From assembly GCA_029262635.1 (NCBI GenBank), contig JAJCZA010000002.1, positions 62,001 through 126,000 on the forward strand: a DNA stretch of 64,000 nucleotides. Direction: 5' to 3'. This document shows positions 8,577 through 18,330 of the stretch, piece by piece. The translations under genes and the position numbers were made by a program. Positions within the stretch are counted from its first letter, which is position 1. Each line of letters starts with the position of its first letter. A model generated the notes under the pieces. That model did not search any database and was not told where the DNA came from. It saw nothing but the letters and a program-made list of their open reading frames with translations. This stretch comes from Vampirovibrionales bacterium. Lineage in GTDB: Bacteria > Cyanobacteriota > Vampirovibrionia > Vampirovibrionales > Vampirovibrionaceae.

Positions 8577-9986
8577 TCATTCAGGCTGTTTTTCCGTTTT
8601 AGGGCGGGTGCTGTTGATGACAATAATGATGGCTGTGGCGATGAGCATGAGGGTGATGGGAATCTCAAGTGGTGTTTCGATTCCGGGGCCTTGATAGAGG
8701 ATACCGGCAATGGCGGCGGAGACATAGGAGGCCATGGTGCCGCAAATCATGGCTTTGATGCCGAGTTTGGCGAGGTCGCTTTTCCGGGACGGGGCCATTT
8801 CGCCAATACCACCAATTTGCATGGCGATGGAACTAAAATTGGCAAATCCGCATAGGGCGAATGAAGCAATGGCAATGGATTTTGGGTTGAGGCTGGCTTC
8901 GGCAATGAGGGGGGACAGTTGGTAATAGGCGACAAATTCGTTAATCACCATCTTGGTTCCCATCAGCGAACCCACCGTTGAGGCATCTTGCTCAGGAACG
9001 CCGATGGCCAGAGCGATATAGTAGAATAGGGCACCTAGTAATCCACTAAGCGTTAGGTTATTAAGGTCAAACCCCATAAAAACAGCCGGTTGTTGGGCAT
9101 TAAAAAACAGGGAAGCCAGAAGGTGACCAAATTGGGCCAGAAGGAAATCAGCCAGATAAATCAGGGCGATAAACCCGATGAGCATGGCGCAAACGTTGAG
9201 GCCGATTTTCATTCCTTCAGAAGCGCCATGGGCGGCGGCGTCAATGAGATTCACCGTGGTCTTTTCTACATCGAGTTTCACTTTGCCTTGGGTTTGGGAG
9301 GGCTCTGTTTCCGGATAAACAATTTTGGAAATAACCAGTGCACCCGGGATGGCCATCATACTGGCCGCCAGTAGATATTCCGCCGGGATGCCCATTTTAA
9401 TGTAGACGGCAAGAACCGCTCCGGCAATGCATGCCATACTTCCAGCCATTACAGCGAGTAGCTCTGACATGGTGAGGGTTGGAATATATGGTTTAATCAG
9501 CAGTTGAGCTTCAATTTGTCCGACAAACACACTGGCTGAATTGGAAAGGGCTTCGGCCCCACTGGCACCCATAATATGATAGATGACCTTGGCGATGATT
9601 TTGACAACCCACTGCATCAGGCCCACGTGGTAAGCGATGCCCACGAGGGTCGCCACAAAGATAATGGTGGGAACCAGAGTAAAGGCAAAGATAAAATCGC
9701 CGCCGGGGCCAAAAAGCTCAATCATTTTTTCCGGTTGAGAAACCAGGGCGCCGAAAACAAAACCCGCCCCTTGATCCGCAAAGCTCAGGAGTTTTTCGAC
9801 GCCGGTGCCGAGGGCCTGAAACAGGACTTTGCCCCAAGGGGTTTTTAAAATAAACAGGGCGAGGATCAGTTGGAGGCTGAGGCCGGAAAAAACCAGACGC
9901 CAGTTAATGGCTTGACGGTTGTTGGACATAAAATAGGCGGTGGCAAAAATTGCGCCAATACCGATTAGCCCGGTGAATTGTTCCAT
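8577..9986 (-). CDS. nupC: NupC/CNT-family nucleoside transporter
   Basis: This is a polytopic membrane protein of about 469 aa. The frame is open from 9998, but MEQFTGLIG at 9986 matches the usual family start better; neither start has a strong Shine-Dalgarno. Segments such as GMKIGLNVCAMLIGFIAL, then GTKMVINEFVAYYQL and ALCGFANFSSI, match the concentrative nucleoside transporter core. It imports nucleosides by symport with H+ or Na+. Its neighbours include two nucleoside phosphorylases, so imported nucleosides can be cleaved at once. Confidence 0.92.
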   Translation of the reverse strand: MEQFTGLIGIGAIFATAYFMSNNRQAINWRLVFSGLSLQLILALFILKTPWGKVLFQALGTGVEKLLSFADQGAGFVFGALVSQPEKMIELFGPGGDFIFAFTLVPTIIFVATLVGIAYHVGLMQWVVKIIAKVIYHIMGASGAEALSNSASVFVGQIEAQLLIKPYIPTLTMSELLAVMAGSMACIAGAVLAVYIKMGIPAEYLLAASMMAIPGALVISKIVYPETEPSQTQGKVKLDVEKTTVNLIDAAAHGASEGMKIGLNVCAMLIGFIALIYLADFLLAQFGHLLASLFFNAQQPAVFMGFDLNNLTLSGLLGALFYYIALAIGVPEQDASTVGSLMGTKMVINEFVAYYQLSPLIAEASLNPKSIAIASFALCGFANFSSIAMQIGGIGEMAPSRKSDLAKLGIKAMICGTMASYVSAAIAGILYQGPGIETPLEIPITLMLIATAIIIVINSTRPKTEKQPE

Positions 9987-10080
9987 ATATAGGCACATCC
10001 CGTTAGAAATTGAATCGTTTTATTTTCCCTTAAAGCCAAAGTTATGTAAAATAACCTCCCCCTTAAAAATAGGACAGCGG

Positions 10081-11463
10081 ATGATGACAACCATAATAGA
10101 TTCTAAAAAACCGATCACTTCATACGAAGAAGCGCTGTCGTTTGTTGAGTCGCTGGATATTTCAGCAACAAAGCTAGGCCTGTCCCGTATTCGCCGAATT
10201 TTGGAGCGGCTTGAAAACCCTCAAAATGAGCTATCAATTATCCATATTGGCGGAACCAACGGGAAAGGCTCGGTTTCAGCCATGCTGACTCAGGTTTTGA
10301 CGGCTGAAGGTTATCGAGTGGGAACCTTTGTCAGCCCTCACCTCTATGATATTCGGGAGCGGATTCAGCTGGATGGGCGTTGGATAAGTAAGACAGATTT
10401 TATGAACGAAGTGGTGTCATTGTACGAAGTGCTTTGGCAGTATGAGCTTCCGCAAGACGAATGGCCGACCTACTTCGAGTTTTTAAATATTCTGGCGTTC
10501 CGTTATTTTTATCGGCAACAGGTCGATATGGCGGTCCTTGAAGTGGGGTTAGGCGGGCGGCTGGATTCAACTAACGTGGTCGAAAAGCCTGTGCTTTCTA
10601 TAATTACGGGTATTGCCAAAGATCATCAGGAACATTTAGGTTCGTCTATCACAGCGATTGCAGGGGAAAAAGCGGGTATTATTAAGGCAGATGTTCCGCT
10701 GGTATTGGGTGCCGGGGTGCCGGAGGAGGCACTGAAAGTCATGCAGGAAAAAAGCAAGCGGCTTAATGTGTCATGGGTTCAGGCTTCTCAAGAACGTTGT
10801 AAGCGTTTGGAGAATAAGGTCTCAGATGAACTGTCTTCTGGTCAGCGGGTCTGGGATTCTGTCGGAAAAATGGAGTTAATCTTACCGTTATTGGGGTCTT
10901 ATCAGGTTGAGAATTTAACAACGGTTTTAACCGCGCTGGGCCGATTGGAAGACCAAGGGGTACGGGTTTCAAAAGAGTCAATCAAAGGAGGGCTGGCTAA
11001 AGTGCGCTGGCCCGCTCGGTTTCATTATTTTGAGACACAGAAATTGCTGATTGATGGCGGGCATAATGCTCAGGGCTTTCAGGCGTTGCAAACAGGGATT
11101 CAACGTTATTTTGGAGAGAGCCCCCTATTTTGGCTGGTTAGCCTTCGGAACAATCGCCCTTTGGATACGTTGGTTAACATGGTTTCGTCTTTTGAGAATA
11201 GCGTGAAAATTTACTGTATTGCAGGTCCCAATCCGTCGCTCTATTTTCCGTCAATTGTCTTGGCGGAAAGATTTGAACATGTGTTCCCTAATAAAACCCG
11301 TTGTTTTAAAGACATAAGGTCAGCATTATGTGCCTTTGAATCCGAGCGGTTGATGATAGGGGGCGTTGACTGTGTAGGCCTCATTTGTGGGTCGTTGTAT
11401 ACAGCCGGCGATGCGATTCAGTTGCTGACAGCCACTAACGGCACAGGGCAAAAAGAGAGTTAA
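10081..11463 (+). CDS. folC: Bifunctional folylpolyglutamate/dihydrofolate synthase
   Basis: The frame is open from 9940, but that would overlap nupC. ATG 10081 gives 460 aa and the expected N-terminus. The P-loop is GGTNGKGSVSAML, followed by SPHLYDIRERI and EVGLGGRLDSTN, all Mur-ligase/FolC signatures. Near the C-terminal domain DGGHNAQGFQAL matches the substrate-binding segment. The enzyme adds glutamate to dihydropteroate and folates. This supplies the folates used by the MetF-like reductase and ThyX elsewhere in the window. Starts 10081 and 10084 are equally plausible. Confidence 0.93.
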   Translation: MMTTIIDSKKPITSYEEALSFVESLDISATKLGLSRIRRILERLENPQNELSIIHIGGTNGKGSVSAMLTQVLTAEGYRVGTFVSPHLYDIRERIQLDGRWISKTDFMNEVVSLYEVLWQYELPQDEWPTYFEFLNILAFRYFYRQQVDMAVLEVGLGGRLDSTNVVEKPVLSIITGIAKDHQEHLGSSITAIAGEKAGIIKADVPLVLGAGVPEEALKVMQEKSKRLNVSWVQASQERCKRLENKVSDELSSGQRVWDSVGKMELILPLLGSYQVENLTTVLTALGRLEDQGVRVSKESIKGGLAKVRWPARFHYFETQKLLIDGGHNAQGFQALQTGIQRYFGESPLFWLVSLRNNRPLDTLVNMVSSFENSVKIYCIAGPNPSLYFPSIVLAERFEHVFPNKTRCFKDIRSALCAFESERLMIGGVDCVGLICGSLYTAGDAIQLLTATNGTGQKES

Positions 11464-11604
11464 CACAAATTGTTACATTACAAAATGTTGTACTCCGTTG
11501 TCGCCCATTGGCTTTAACCCCTATACTGAAGCTTGGATACGGGTTGAATGCCTTGATAAGGTGTCCGATTGAAAAGGTAGAATAAGTAGGATAAGAGACT
11601 GACC

Positions 11605-12945
11605 ATGCAGAAGACTTTACTGAAAATGCTAACGTATGAGCTGATTGAGCGGGTAGCTCGCTTTGATCATCTTTTATCCGGGCTGACTCAGGAATGTGAT
11701 AGTACATCCGTCGCTCTTCTGGGTGGGATGCAAGAGCGGCTGAACGACATTAAGAAAGACATTCTTGCGGAGAAGAAATTTCTACTTCGGATGTTTGATG
11801 AAAAGTCCGTTAAAGCGAAGGACTTTCAGACGAATTTACCTGGAATGCTTGAAAGAGCTGTTTATACACCCTATGAAGCATTAAGCGAACTCAGTGGCTG
11901 GCTACCTTCATTGAGTGCATTGCCTTCAATGAGCATGGAGCCAGAAGTTTCCATGCTTATGAATGAGGTGATGCCCGAGCGGTTGTTCCGGGACATGGGA
12001 CAGCGTTCTGTTGTGTTTCAGCCTGAACCCATGTCAACTCGACCTTATGTTCATGGGTTTGAGTCGGTTTTACTGGAGGTTGTGCCCTACCTTCAGCGCC
12101 GTAACCCATTAGGCTGGCTGGGTGTAATGGAAACCTATTCGGAGAAACTGACTGAGACGGAGTCGGCTTTTAAAAGCCTGCGAACAAAAGGGAAAGGACT
12201 GCTCGCTGAAGATGTATTCTTCTTGCCACTGGTTAAAAGCAGTGTGACCTTGAGACTCCTTGGACCCGCTTATTATTATTATGCCGTGGCGGATGCGTTG
12301 CTTCAGCGAGATGTGGTTTTTCTTGAGAAGATTGAACCCGCCTTGTTCTACGGGCTGAACTATTTCAACTTTGTGGATAAAAGCCTGGTTATCTTGCATG
12401 AAGCGGCTGAAAAATCTCGGGAATTATTCGATTTCTCGGCAGGGGCTCACTCGGGTGAACGATTGTTTCAGGAAGCGGAAGTGGCATCGGTGTTAAAAGC
12501 GGTTGAAAAAACTATCCCTGAGAGTCGAGCCTTTACAGAAAAGCACTTTAAACGAGCCCTTGCCCTGCAAGAACGCTTGAATCGGGGCACACTCATCAGT
12601 GCCTCGGGCTTATACCCAACCGATGAAATAATCGAAGGTTTGAACCAGCTTTTGGAGCCGGAAAACACATCGGAGAAAGTGGAAAAAGCTGGATCAAGAA
12701 CGGTTTACGATATGTTGACCCTGGTGGGTGAGAGTCCCAACACGCCTCGAGAAATTATTAATGCCGGATGGATCCACAAATTGGAGCGTAGTCCCCTTTG
12801 GCTTTACGATAGTCTATCTTCGGAGAAAAATGAACCTTATGCCGGGTTTGATCGCCTGGCACAACGGCTCTCTGCTTCAGACCACCTGTTGTTGAAGTCC
12901 ATTGAAACCTCAGAAATCCATCGAGTGTTGCTAACCACGGTTTAA
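11605..12945 (+). CDS. Conserved-looking protein of unknown function
   Basis: This 446-aa soluble-looking protein has no signal peptide. It is mostly predicted helical with many charged residues, including a coiled-like N-terminal 70 residues, a Met/Pro/Ser-rich linker (about 105-150) and a central part with AYYYYAVADALL. I recognise no catalytic motif. It lies 38 nt upstream of dcd in the same direction and may be co-transcribed with it. I cannot assign a function. Confidence 0.7.
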   Translation: MQKTLLKMLTYELIERVARFDHLLSGLTQECDSTSVALLGGMQERLNDIKKDILAEKKFLLRMFDEKSVKAKDFQTNLPGMLERAVYTPYEALSELSGWLPSLSALPSMSMEPEVSMLMNEVMPERLFRDMGQRSVVFQPEPMSTRPYVHGFESVLLEVVPYLQRRNPLGWLGVMETYSEKLTETESAFKSLRTKGKGLLAEDVFFLPLVKSSVTLRLLGPAYYYYAVADALLQRDVVFLEKIEPALFYGLNYFNFVDKSLVILHEAAEKSRELFDFSAGAHSGERLFQEAEVASVLKAVEKTIPESRAFTEKHFKRALALQERLNRGTLISASGLYPTDEIIEGLNQLLEPENTSEKVEKAGSRTVYDMLTLVGESPNTPREIINAGWIHKLERSPLWLYDSLSSEKNEPYAGFDRLAQRLSASDHLLLKSIETSEIHRVLLTTV

Positions 12946-12983
12946 TCATTAGCGTAGTGCTTATTAAAAGGAGTTCCTGGCCT

Positions 12984-13622
12984 ATGATTCTCAATGAATC
13001 CCAAATTCTGGAGCGATTGGTTGATCCCGATCCAGAGCGACGTATTGTTATTACGCCTTTGATTCGTCCTGAGGAGCAATTTGGCCCCTCATCCGTTGAC
13101 TTACGGCTTGGGACTGACTTCCAAGTTATGCGTCGATCCAACCTAACCCATATGGATGTAGTAAAAACACCGGTAGAGCTCGAAAAAGACGTGCGTCGTT
13201 CGATGCATTACGTGAAAGTTCCACCTATGGAACCGTTTGTCTTGCACCCTGGCGAATTTGCTTTGGCGTCGACGTTGGAGTTTGTGAAAATCCCATTGGA
13301 CCTGGCCGCTCGGCTCGAAGGCCGGAGCACATGGGGTCGTTTGGGTCTGCAAATTCATGCGACAGCCGGGTTTGTGGATCCGGGATTCGTGGGGGCGTTG
13401 ACCTTTGAGCTTTCTAATGTGAGTACCGTTCCACTGCAATTATATCCGGGTGTTCGAATTTCCCAAATTTGCTTTTTCGATGCGGAGCGCACCCGATTGC
13501 CTTACGCAGAAAAGCGCTTTTCCAAGTACAGCGGAAAAACATCAACCGCTTCGTCGGAATTTTTTCGGGATCCGGAATATGCGAGGATTCGAAAAGCCCG
13601 CGAGCAAAGTGCTTTCGTTTAA
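12984..13622 (+). CDS. dcd: dCTP deaminase
   Basis: The frame is open from 12957, but ATG 12984 with AAAAGGAG upstream gives the expected N-terminus and 212 aa. Core motifs are SSVDLRLG, EGRSTWGRLGLQIHATAG and DPGFVGALTFELSN, including the catalytic Glu of the dCTP deaminase/dUTPase superfamily. It converts dCTP to dUTP, the source of dUMP for ThyX. The HATAG form also occurs in bifunctional dCTP deaminase/dUTPases, so a dual activity is possible. Confidence 0.88.
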   Translation: MILNESQILERLVDPDPERRIVITPLIRPEEQFGPSSVDLRLGTDFQVMRRSNLTHMDVVKTPVELEKDVRRSMHYVKVPPMEPFVLHPGEFALASTLEFVKIPLDLAARLEGRSTWGRLGLQIHATAGFVDPGFVGALTFELSNVSTVPLQLYPGVRISQICFFDAERTRLPYAEKRFSKYSGKTSTASSEFFRDPEYARIRKAREQSAFV

Positions 13623-13632
13623 GATCCTAAGT

Positions 13633-14469
13633 TTAAGAAGGTGTACTGATGGGCTTGCTTCGGCTGATTAGTTCCTCAACCTTGGTCATGTCAATGCTAG
13701 GAGGGAGTTCCAAGTTAGGCAAGGTACTCTTTTGGATTCCATGAGCCAGTAGCAGGCCATCGGCTTTTTGGTAAAAGTCCTGAACGATTTCAGGTGTAAA
13801 TGTGTCACCGACGACAATGGGGAGGTTTGCTGTCTTCCGGAGTTCGTCAATATCCTGAGGCTGAATTTCGAGGTTGGAAAAAATCAGGGCATCCGCGACA
13901 TGATGCTTGCCAATGGATAAAATGATTTGTTCCAGATAGGCGAGAGGGGCTTTCCAAGGGGCTTGTCGTTGGGGCGCTGGAACAATCTGGTTCATGGTCA
14001 CATCGGCGAAAATTTTGATAGTGTCTGCATTTTTCAGTGCTTTTTGATAAATGCAAAGTTCATTAATTTTGCCCTGTACCATGCCTTCTTCGCTAATCAT
14101 GGTGCCGACGAGCACAGGTACCCGGATGAAGCAGGCGCCAATGTTCATAGCGATGGCCAGAGCGGTTTTTGGGTCGTTCTCAAGAACCGAAATGCCCAGA
14201 GGCGTATCCGTGAAATGCTGGATTCGGTGGGCGATTTGCGCCATGGCGATGGCGGCGGCTGGATCAATCTGGTTTTTAGCGTAAGGCGAGTCAAAATAAT
14301 TTTCAATGAGAATGCCATCTACACCGGCACTGGCCAGAGCCGTGGCTTCCTGCTCGGCGCGTAAAATTACCTGAGCCATTTTACCGTCCCATTTAGCGGA
14401 ACCGGGCAGGGGTAAAAGGTGAATAACACCAATCATGGGTTTGGGGTTTTTAAAGATTTCGGATAACAT
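13633..14469 (-). CDS. BtpA/SgcQ-family protein
   Basis: This 278-aa TIM-barrel-type protein begins with IGVIHLLPLPGSAKW, then AGVDGILIENYFDSP and GISVLENDPKTALAIAMN, all hallmarks of the BtpA family. In cyanobacteria BtpA stabilises photosystem I. Homologues in other bacteria and archaea (SgcQ) have an unclear, possibly sugar-related role. No photosystem genes are in this window. It converges with dcd and diverges from der, with a short gap to each. Confidence 0.87.
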   Translation of the reverse strand: MLSEIFKNPKPMIGVIHLLPLPGSAKWDGKMAQVILRAEQEATALASAGVDGILIENYFDSPYAKNQIDPAAAIAMAQIAHRIQHFTDTPLGISVLENDPKTALAIAMNIGACFIRVPVLVGTMISEEGMVQGKINELCIYQKALKNADTIKIFADVTMNQIVPAPQRQAPWKAPLAYLEQIILSIGKHHVADALIFSNLEIQPQDIDELRKTANLPIVVGDTFTPEIVQDFYQKADGLLLAHGIQKSTLPNLELPPSIDMTKVEELISRSKPISTPS

Positions 14470-14537
14470 ACTGCTAATTCTACGTAATCCACAGCTTTGA
14501 GAAAACCCCTGATTTGGATTAAGGACACCAAACCGTT

Positions 14538-15884
14538 ATGAATGAACCCGTTGTTGCTATTGTTGGGCGCCCCAATGTGGGTAAATCCACGCTTGTGAAT
14601 CGAATTATTGGCGCTCGAAAAGCCATTGTGGATGATCAGCCCCGAGTCACCCGAGATCGGTCTTATCACCCGGCAGATTGGTGTGGCAAGGACTTTTTCC
14701 TGGTAGATACAGGGGGTCTTGTGCTGGATAGTGATGAGCCGTTTGATCGCTTGGTCAATCAACAGGTGGATATGGCGGTTGATGAGGCGGATGTCATTGT
14801 TTTTCTGGTTGATGGTCGGGAAGGGGTAACGCCCATGGATGAGGCGGTGGCTAATCGACTTCGGCGGTGTGAAAAACCGGTAATACTCGGTGTGAATAAA
14901 ATTGATACGCCTCAGCAGGCGGCTTTAACGGCTGAATTCTACTCGTTGGGGTTGGGCGATCCACTTCCGGTGTCGGCTGTTCATGGATTTGGCGGCGTCG
15001 GCGATTTACTGGATAAAATCATTGAGCCTTTTCCAGAGGACGAAACAGATGAAAAAGCCGATGAATCGAGCGACGAACCCGTTGAGATTCGTATGGCGAT
15101 TGTGGGCCGCCCGAATGTGGGAAAATCGTCGATTCTCAATGCCCTAACGGGCAAGGAACGTGCCATTGTCAGCGATGTCTCCGGCACAACCCGAGATTCG
15201 GTTGAAGCGGTTTTGAGTTACGAGGACGCATTGATTACGGTTATTGACACGGCCGGGATTCGGAAAAAACGAAAAGTACCCTACGGGATCGAGATGTTCT
15301 CGGTGGATCGGGCCATTCAATCGCTTCGGGATGCGGACGTGACGGTTCTGGTGCTGGATGCTGTAGAAGGCGTGACGGATCAGGATAAGCGCATTATTGA
15401 CACTTCGAATAAGCAAGGGCGTGGCCTGGTGGTTGTGGTGAATAAATGGGATCAGGTGCCTGATAAAAAGCCTAACAGTGTGGATGAGTTCAAGGAAAAG
15501 CTGTTTCAAAAACTGCCCCACGCTATGTTTGCCCGAATGCTTTTTACCAGCGCCGTTTCAGGCCAGCGGATTCCTCAGGTGCTGGAAGCGGTTCGAGAAG
15601 TGTATGAAAACGCCAATCGTCGAGTCAGCACCAGTCTGGTGAATCAGGTGATTGGCGAAGCCGTGACCTTGACGCCACCGCCACCCATCAAAAGCAAGAC
15701 CATGCGTATTTTTTATGCGACCCAGGCCACGGTCGGGCCACCAACGTTTATTTTGTTTTCCAATGACGCGAAACTCATGAAAGAGTCCTACCGGCGGTAT
15801 TTGGAGCGAAAACTCCGGGAAAGTTTCGAGTTTTCGGGGACGCCGCTTAAAATTTTGGTGCGTACTCGTCGTGAGAATAAATAG
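14538..15884 (+). CDS. der: Ribosome-assembly GTPase Der (EngA)
   Basis: The 448-aa protein has two tandem GTPase domains, each with GRPNVGKS (residues 10-17 and about 188-195), DTAG/DTGG and NKxD/NKWD motifs, and a C-terminal KH-like domain. This double-G-domain layout is unique to Der, which acts in late 50S ribosome maturation. A slightly longer acidic linker ([13 protein letters not shown]) separates the two G domains. Confidence 0.97.
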   Translation: MNEPVVAIVGRPNVGKSTLVNRIIGARKAIVDDQPRVTRDRSYHPADWCGKDFFLVDTGGLVLDSDEPFDRLVNQQVDMAVDEADVIVFLVDGREGVTPMDEAVANRLRRCEKPVILGVNKIDTPQQAALTAEFYSLGLGDPLPVSAVHGFGGVGDLLDKIIEPFPEDETDEKADESSDEPVEIRMAIVGRPNVGKSSILNALTGKERAIVSDVSGTTRDSVEAVLSYEDALITVIDTAGIRKKRKVPYGIEMFSVDRAIQSLRDADVTVLVLDAVEGVTDQDKRIIDTSNKQGRGLVVVVNKWDQVPDKKPNSVDEFKEKLFQKLPHAMFARMLFTSAVSGQRIPQVLEAVREVYENANRRVSTSLVNQVIGEAVTLTPPPPIKSKTMRIFYATQATVGPPTFILFSNDAKLMKESYRRYLERKLRESFEFSGTPLKILVRTRRENK

Positions 15885-16053
15885 ATCATAATCGTCAATC
15901 TTATTCATCAGGGCTCTGGTGTTAATAAATAAGATTTATGACGAATGACTTTTGTTATGGGCAATCGGGAGCTTTGAGGGGTTTTAATTGGGTTGAAGCC
16001 GAACAGTTTTTTTGCAGGATAATTTTAAAGTTTAATCAGAAAATAGGGTTCCT

Positions 16054-16623
16054 ATGTCTCTTTTTAAATTGATTTCCATTCCCCAATCAGTCAAACCGCT
16101 TGCTCCTTCTTTTGGGGCTGCATCAAGCTCCGATTCAACCCCCGTTGCTTTAACAGCGTTTGAAGATAAATTTCAAGAAAATTCCCCTGATTTTGATCCT
16201 GCAGACTCTCTCCGAGAGCATGATGTTTTTTCTCATGTTCTTGGTGGCGGCCTGCAGACCCCTAAGGGAGAAGTGTTTGGGGAATTGATGGAATTCATTT
16301 TGACAATGCCCCAAGAAAAAGGGTTTTATCCAAATTTTTCTAAGCCTGGGGTAAAACCCGAGTTGACCCTTCCTTCCAAAGACGCTTTTATAAAAATGGT
16401 GAATCGTTGGGAAAGGGACTATGGCGATTTAGGTGAAATGACGCCAGAGGAGCATTTGTCGCCAAAAGAAATCGACGAGTTTTATGACTATGGGGTGTTT
16501 CTTTTAGGCGAATATATTCAGCGTTGGGGCGTTGACGAGGGAAAAGGCTTGTTTGGTGTAAAAGGTTATAAATCATTTCAAGGATGGGATATGGATACTG
16601 AATTAGCAAAAAATAAGCTTTAA
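16054..16623 (+). CDS. Hypothetical protein with N-terminal PSFG motif
   Basis: This 189-aa protein lacks a signal peptide. Residues 17-22 are APSFGA, another instance of the recurring motif. The first 60 residues look disordered (Ser/Pro/Asp-rich). The remainder contains aromatic/acidic helices such as EIDEFYDYGVFLLGEYIQRWG. No known domain is visible. It ends 53 nt before plsY, possibly sharing its transcript. Confidence 0.6.
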   Translation: MSLFKLISIPQSVKPLAPSFGAASSSDSTPVALTAFEDKFQENSPDFDPADSLREHDVFSHVLGGGLQTPKGEVFGELMEFILTMPQEKGFYPNFSKPGVKPELTLPSKDAFIKMVNRWERDYGDLGEMTPEEHLSPKEIDEFYDYGVFLLGEYIQRWGVDEGKGLFGVKGYKSFQGWDMDTELAKNKL

Positions 16624-16675
16624 ACAACATTTTTTGAATTGTTTTGACGCTTTGGCTGTAATACGCTCTTTGTGT

Positions 16676-17290
16676 ATGAATATTGAAGTCGAACCTAATT
16701 GGATACTATGGATCAGCCTGGTGGTGCTGGGCTATTTTATTGGTGCCATTCCCACGGGGTATTTGGTGGCCAAAAAATTGACCGGGCAAGATATTCGCGA
16801 GGTGGGCAGTGGGAGTACCGGGGCAACAAATGTGCGCCGGGTTGCGGGAAAAAAAGCCTTCTGGGCGGTGATGTTGCTCGACTTCTTTAAAGGGTTTGGT
16901 CCCTTGGCCCTGATGCATTATGGGTTATTACCCGACCAATACTGGTTGCATGTACTGATGGGTGGGATGGTGCTCATTGGTCACAGCCGATCCGTTTTTT
17001 TGGGGTTTAATGGCGGTAAGTCTGCCGCAAGTGGCTTGGGAACCGTGTTTGCCTTGTCTCCGATAACGGCTTTTTGTGTGGCGCTGACCGCCTTTTTGGT
17101 GATTAAAATCATGCGGATGGTCTCGTTAGGTTCGTTAACGGCGGCGGTTTTAACACCGATTATTCTGTTTGCACTCCATGAGCCCTTGGCCTATATTGTG
17201 TATGCAATGGTGATGGCACTGTACGTTTTTTATCTCCACCGGGAAAATGTTCAGCGCTTGATTAAAGGAACGGAGAGTAAGCTCGATTGA
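16676..17290 (+). CDS. plsY: Glycerol-3-phosphate acyltransferase PlsY
   Basis: The frame is open from 16634, but ATG 16676 (MNIEVEPN) gives a normal length of 204 aa and places the first membrane segment correctly. It has GSGSTGATNVRR, the acyl-phosphate/glycerol-phosphate motif, and FNGGKSAASGLGT, the second PlsY motif. It transfers an acyl group from acyl-phosphate to glycerol-3-phosphate in the inner membrane. Its stop overlaps the start of gpsA by 4 nt, coupling it with the enzyme that makes its substrate. Confidence 0.94.
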   Translation: MNIEVEPNWILWISLVVLGYFIGAIPTGYLVAKKLTGQDIREVGSGSTGATNVRRVAGKKAFWAVMLLDFFKGFGPLALMHYGLLPDQYWLHVLMGGMVLIGHSRSVFLGFNGGKSAASGLGTVFALSPITAFCVALTAFLVIKIMRMVSLGSLTAAVLTPIILFALHEPLAYIVYAMVMALYVFYLHRENVQRLIKGTESKLD

Positions 17291-18300
17291 AAAAACTGGC
17301 GATTTTAGGTGCAGGCAGTTGGGGGTTAACCCTGGCCTGGTTAGCGTCCCATTCGAATAAAAGCGAAAAAGCGGTTTGGTTGTGGGGACGAAACCCTGAA
17401 AAAATAGCGGCCATGGCGACAAATCGGCGAATTACCTCGCCTGTAACCATGACCTTGCCGGAAGATATTAACCTGACCGATGATTTGGGTGAGGCGGTTG
17501 CGGGGGCAGACGTGGTTTTACTGGTGGTAACCAGCAACGGTACTCGAGAAGTGCTGGAAAAACTGGTGACCTTGCCGGGGTTTTCAGAAAAAACGGTATT
17601 GCTTAACGCCTCGAAGGGAATCGAGTATCCCAGCCTGAAAACATTGTGTGAGGTGATTCATGAGGTAACGCCCCATAATCCTTCAGCGGTTTTGTCTGGG
17701 CCGACCCTAGCGCAAGAAATATTGAACGGCCAACCCACGGCGGCGGTGATCGCATCGGAAGATTTGGCGGTTGCCGAGTTTCTGCAGCAGATGTTTTCAA
17801 CCGATTTATTTCGAATTTATACCAACGAGGATATGATTGGGGTGGAATTGGGCGGTTCATTAAAAAATATTTTTGCCATTGTGTCGGGTTATATGGTGTC
17901 AAAAAACTTGGGGGATAATGCGAGAGCCACATTAATTACCCGAGGACTAGCGGAAATGGCCCGATTTAGCGTGGCCATGGGTGCGGATGTTCAAACAATT
18001 TACGGACTGAGCGGTTTGGGTGATTTGTTAGCCACATGCAGTAGTCCTCTTAGTCGGAATTATCAGGTTGGATATGGTTTAGGGCGAGGGAAAACCGTGG
18101 ATGAAATTTTGAAAGAACTGAATATGGTTGCTGAAGGGGTACGAACCACCCATGCGGTGCACCAGCTTTCTAAGGATATGAAATTGGATATGCCGGTGGT
18201 CAAGCAGGTGGAACTGGCTTTGACCGGCGATCTCTCGGAAACGGAAATGATCCATACCCTTATGAGCCGACGGCTGAAGTCCGAAGGGCTTTCCTGCTAA
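17287..18300 (+). CDS. gpsA: Glycerol-3-phosphate dehydrogenase [NAD(P)+]
   Basis: The 337-aa enzyme starts at an unusual TTG that overlaps the plsY stop (TTGA). The N-terminus LAILGAGSWGLTLAW is the Rossmann nucleotide-binding loop. Further motifs are NASKGIE, LSGPTLAQEI and ELGGSLKNIFAI with the catalytic Lys. It reduces dihydroxyacetone phosphate to sn-glycerol-3-phosphate, the PlsY substrate, so plsY-gpsA form a phospholipid-precursor operon. Confidence 0.95.
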   Translation: MKKLAILGAGSWGLTLAWLASHSNKSEKAVWLWGRNPEKIAAMATNRRITSPVTMTLPEDINLTDDLGEAVAGADVVLLVVTSNGTREVLEKLVTLPGFSEKTVLLNASKGIEYPSLKTLCEVIHEVTPHNPSAVLSGPTLAQEILNGQPTAAVIASEDLAVAEFLQQMFSTDLFRIYTNEDMIGVELGGSLKNIFAIVSGYMVSKNLGDNARATLITRGLAEMARFSVAMGADVQTIYGLSGLGDLLATCSSPLSRNYQVGYGLGRGKTVDEILKELNMVAEGVRTTHAVHQLSKDMKLDMPVVKQVELALTGDLSETEMIHTLMSRRLKSEGLSC

Positions 18301-18330
18301 CGCTCGAGCTCTCAAATTGTTTCCCCGTTT

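Noticed and set aside
9940-10080. Longer folC N-terminus
   Set aside because: It would overlap the nupC gene on the other strand and add residues not seen in the family; ATG 10081 gives the standard start.
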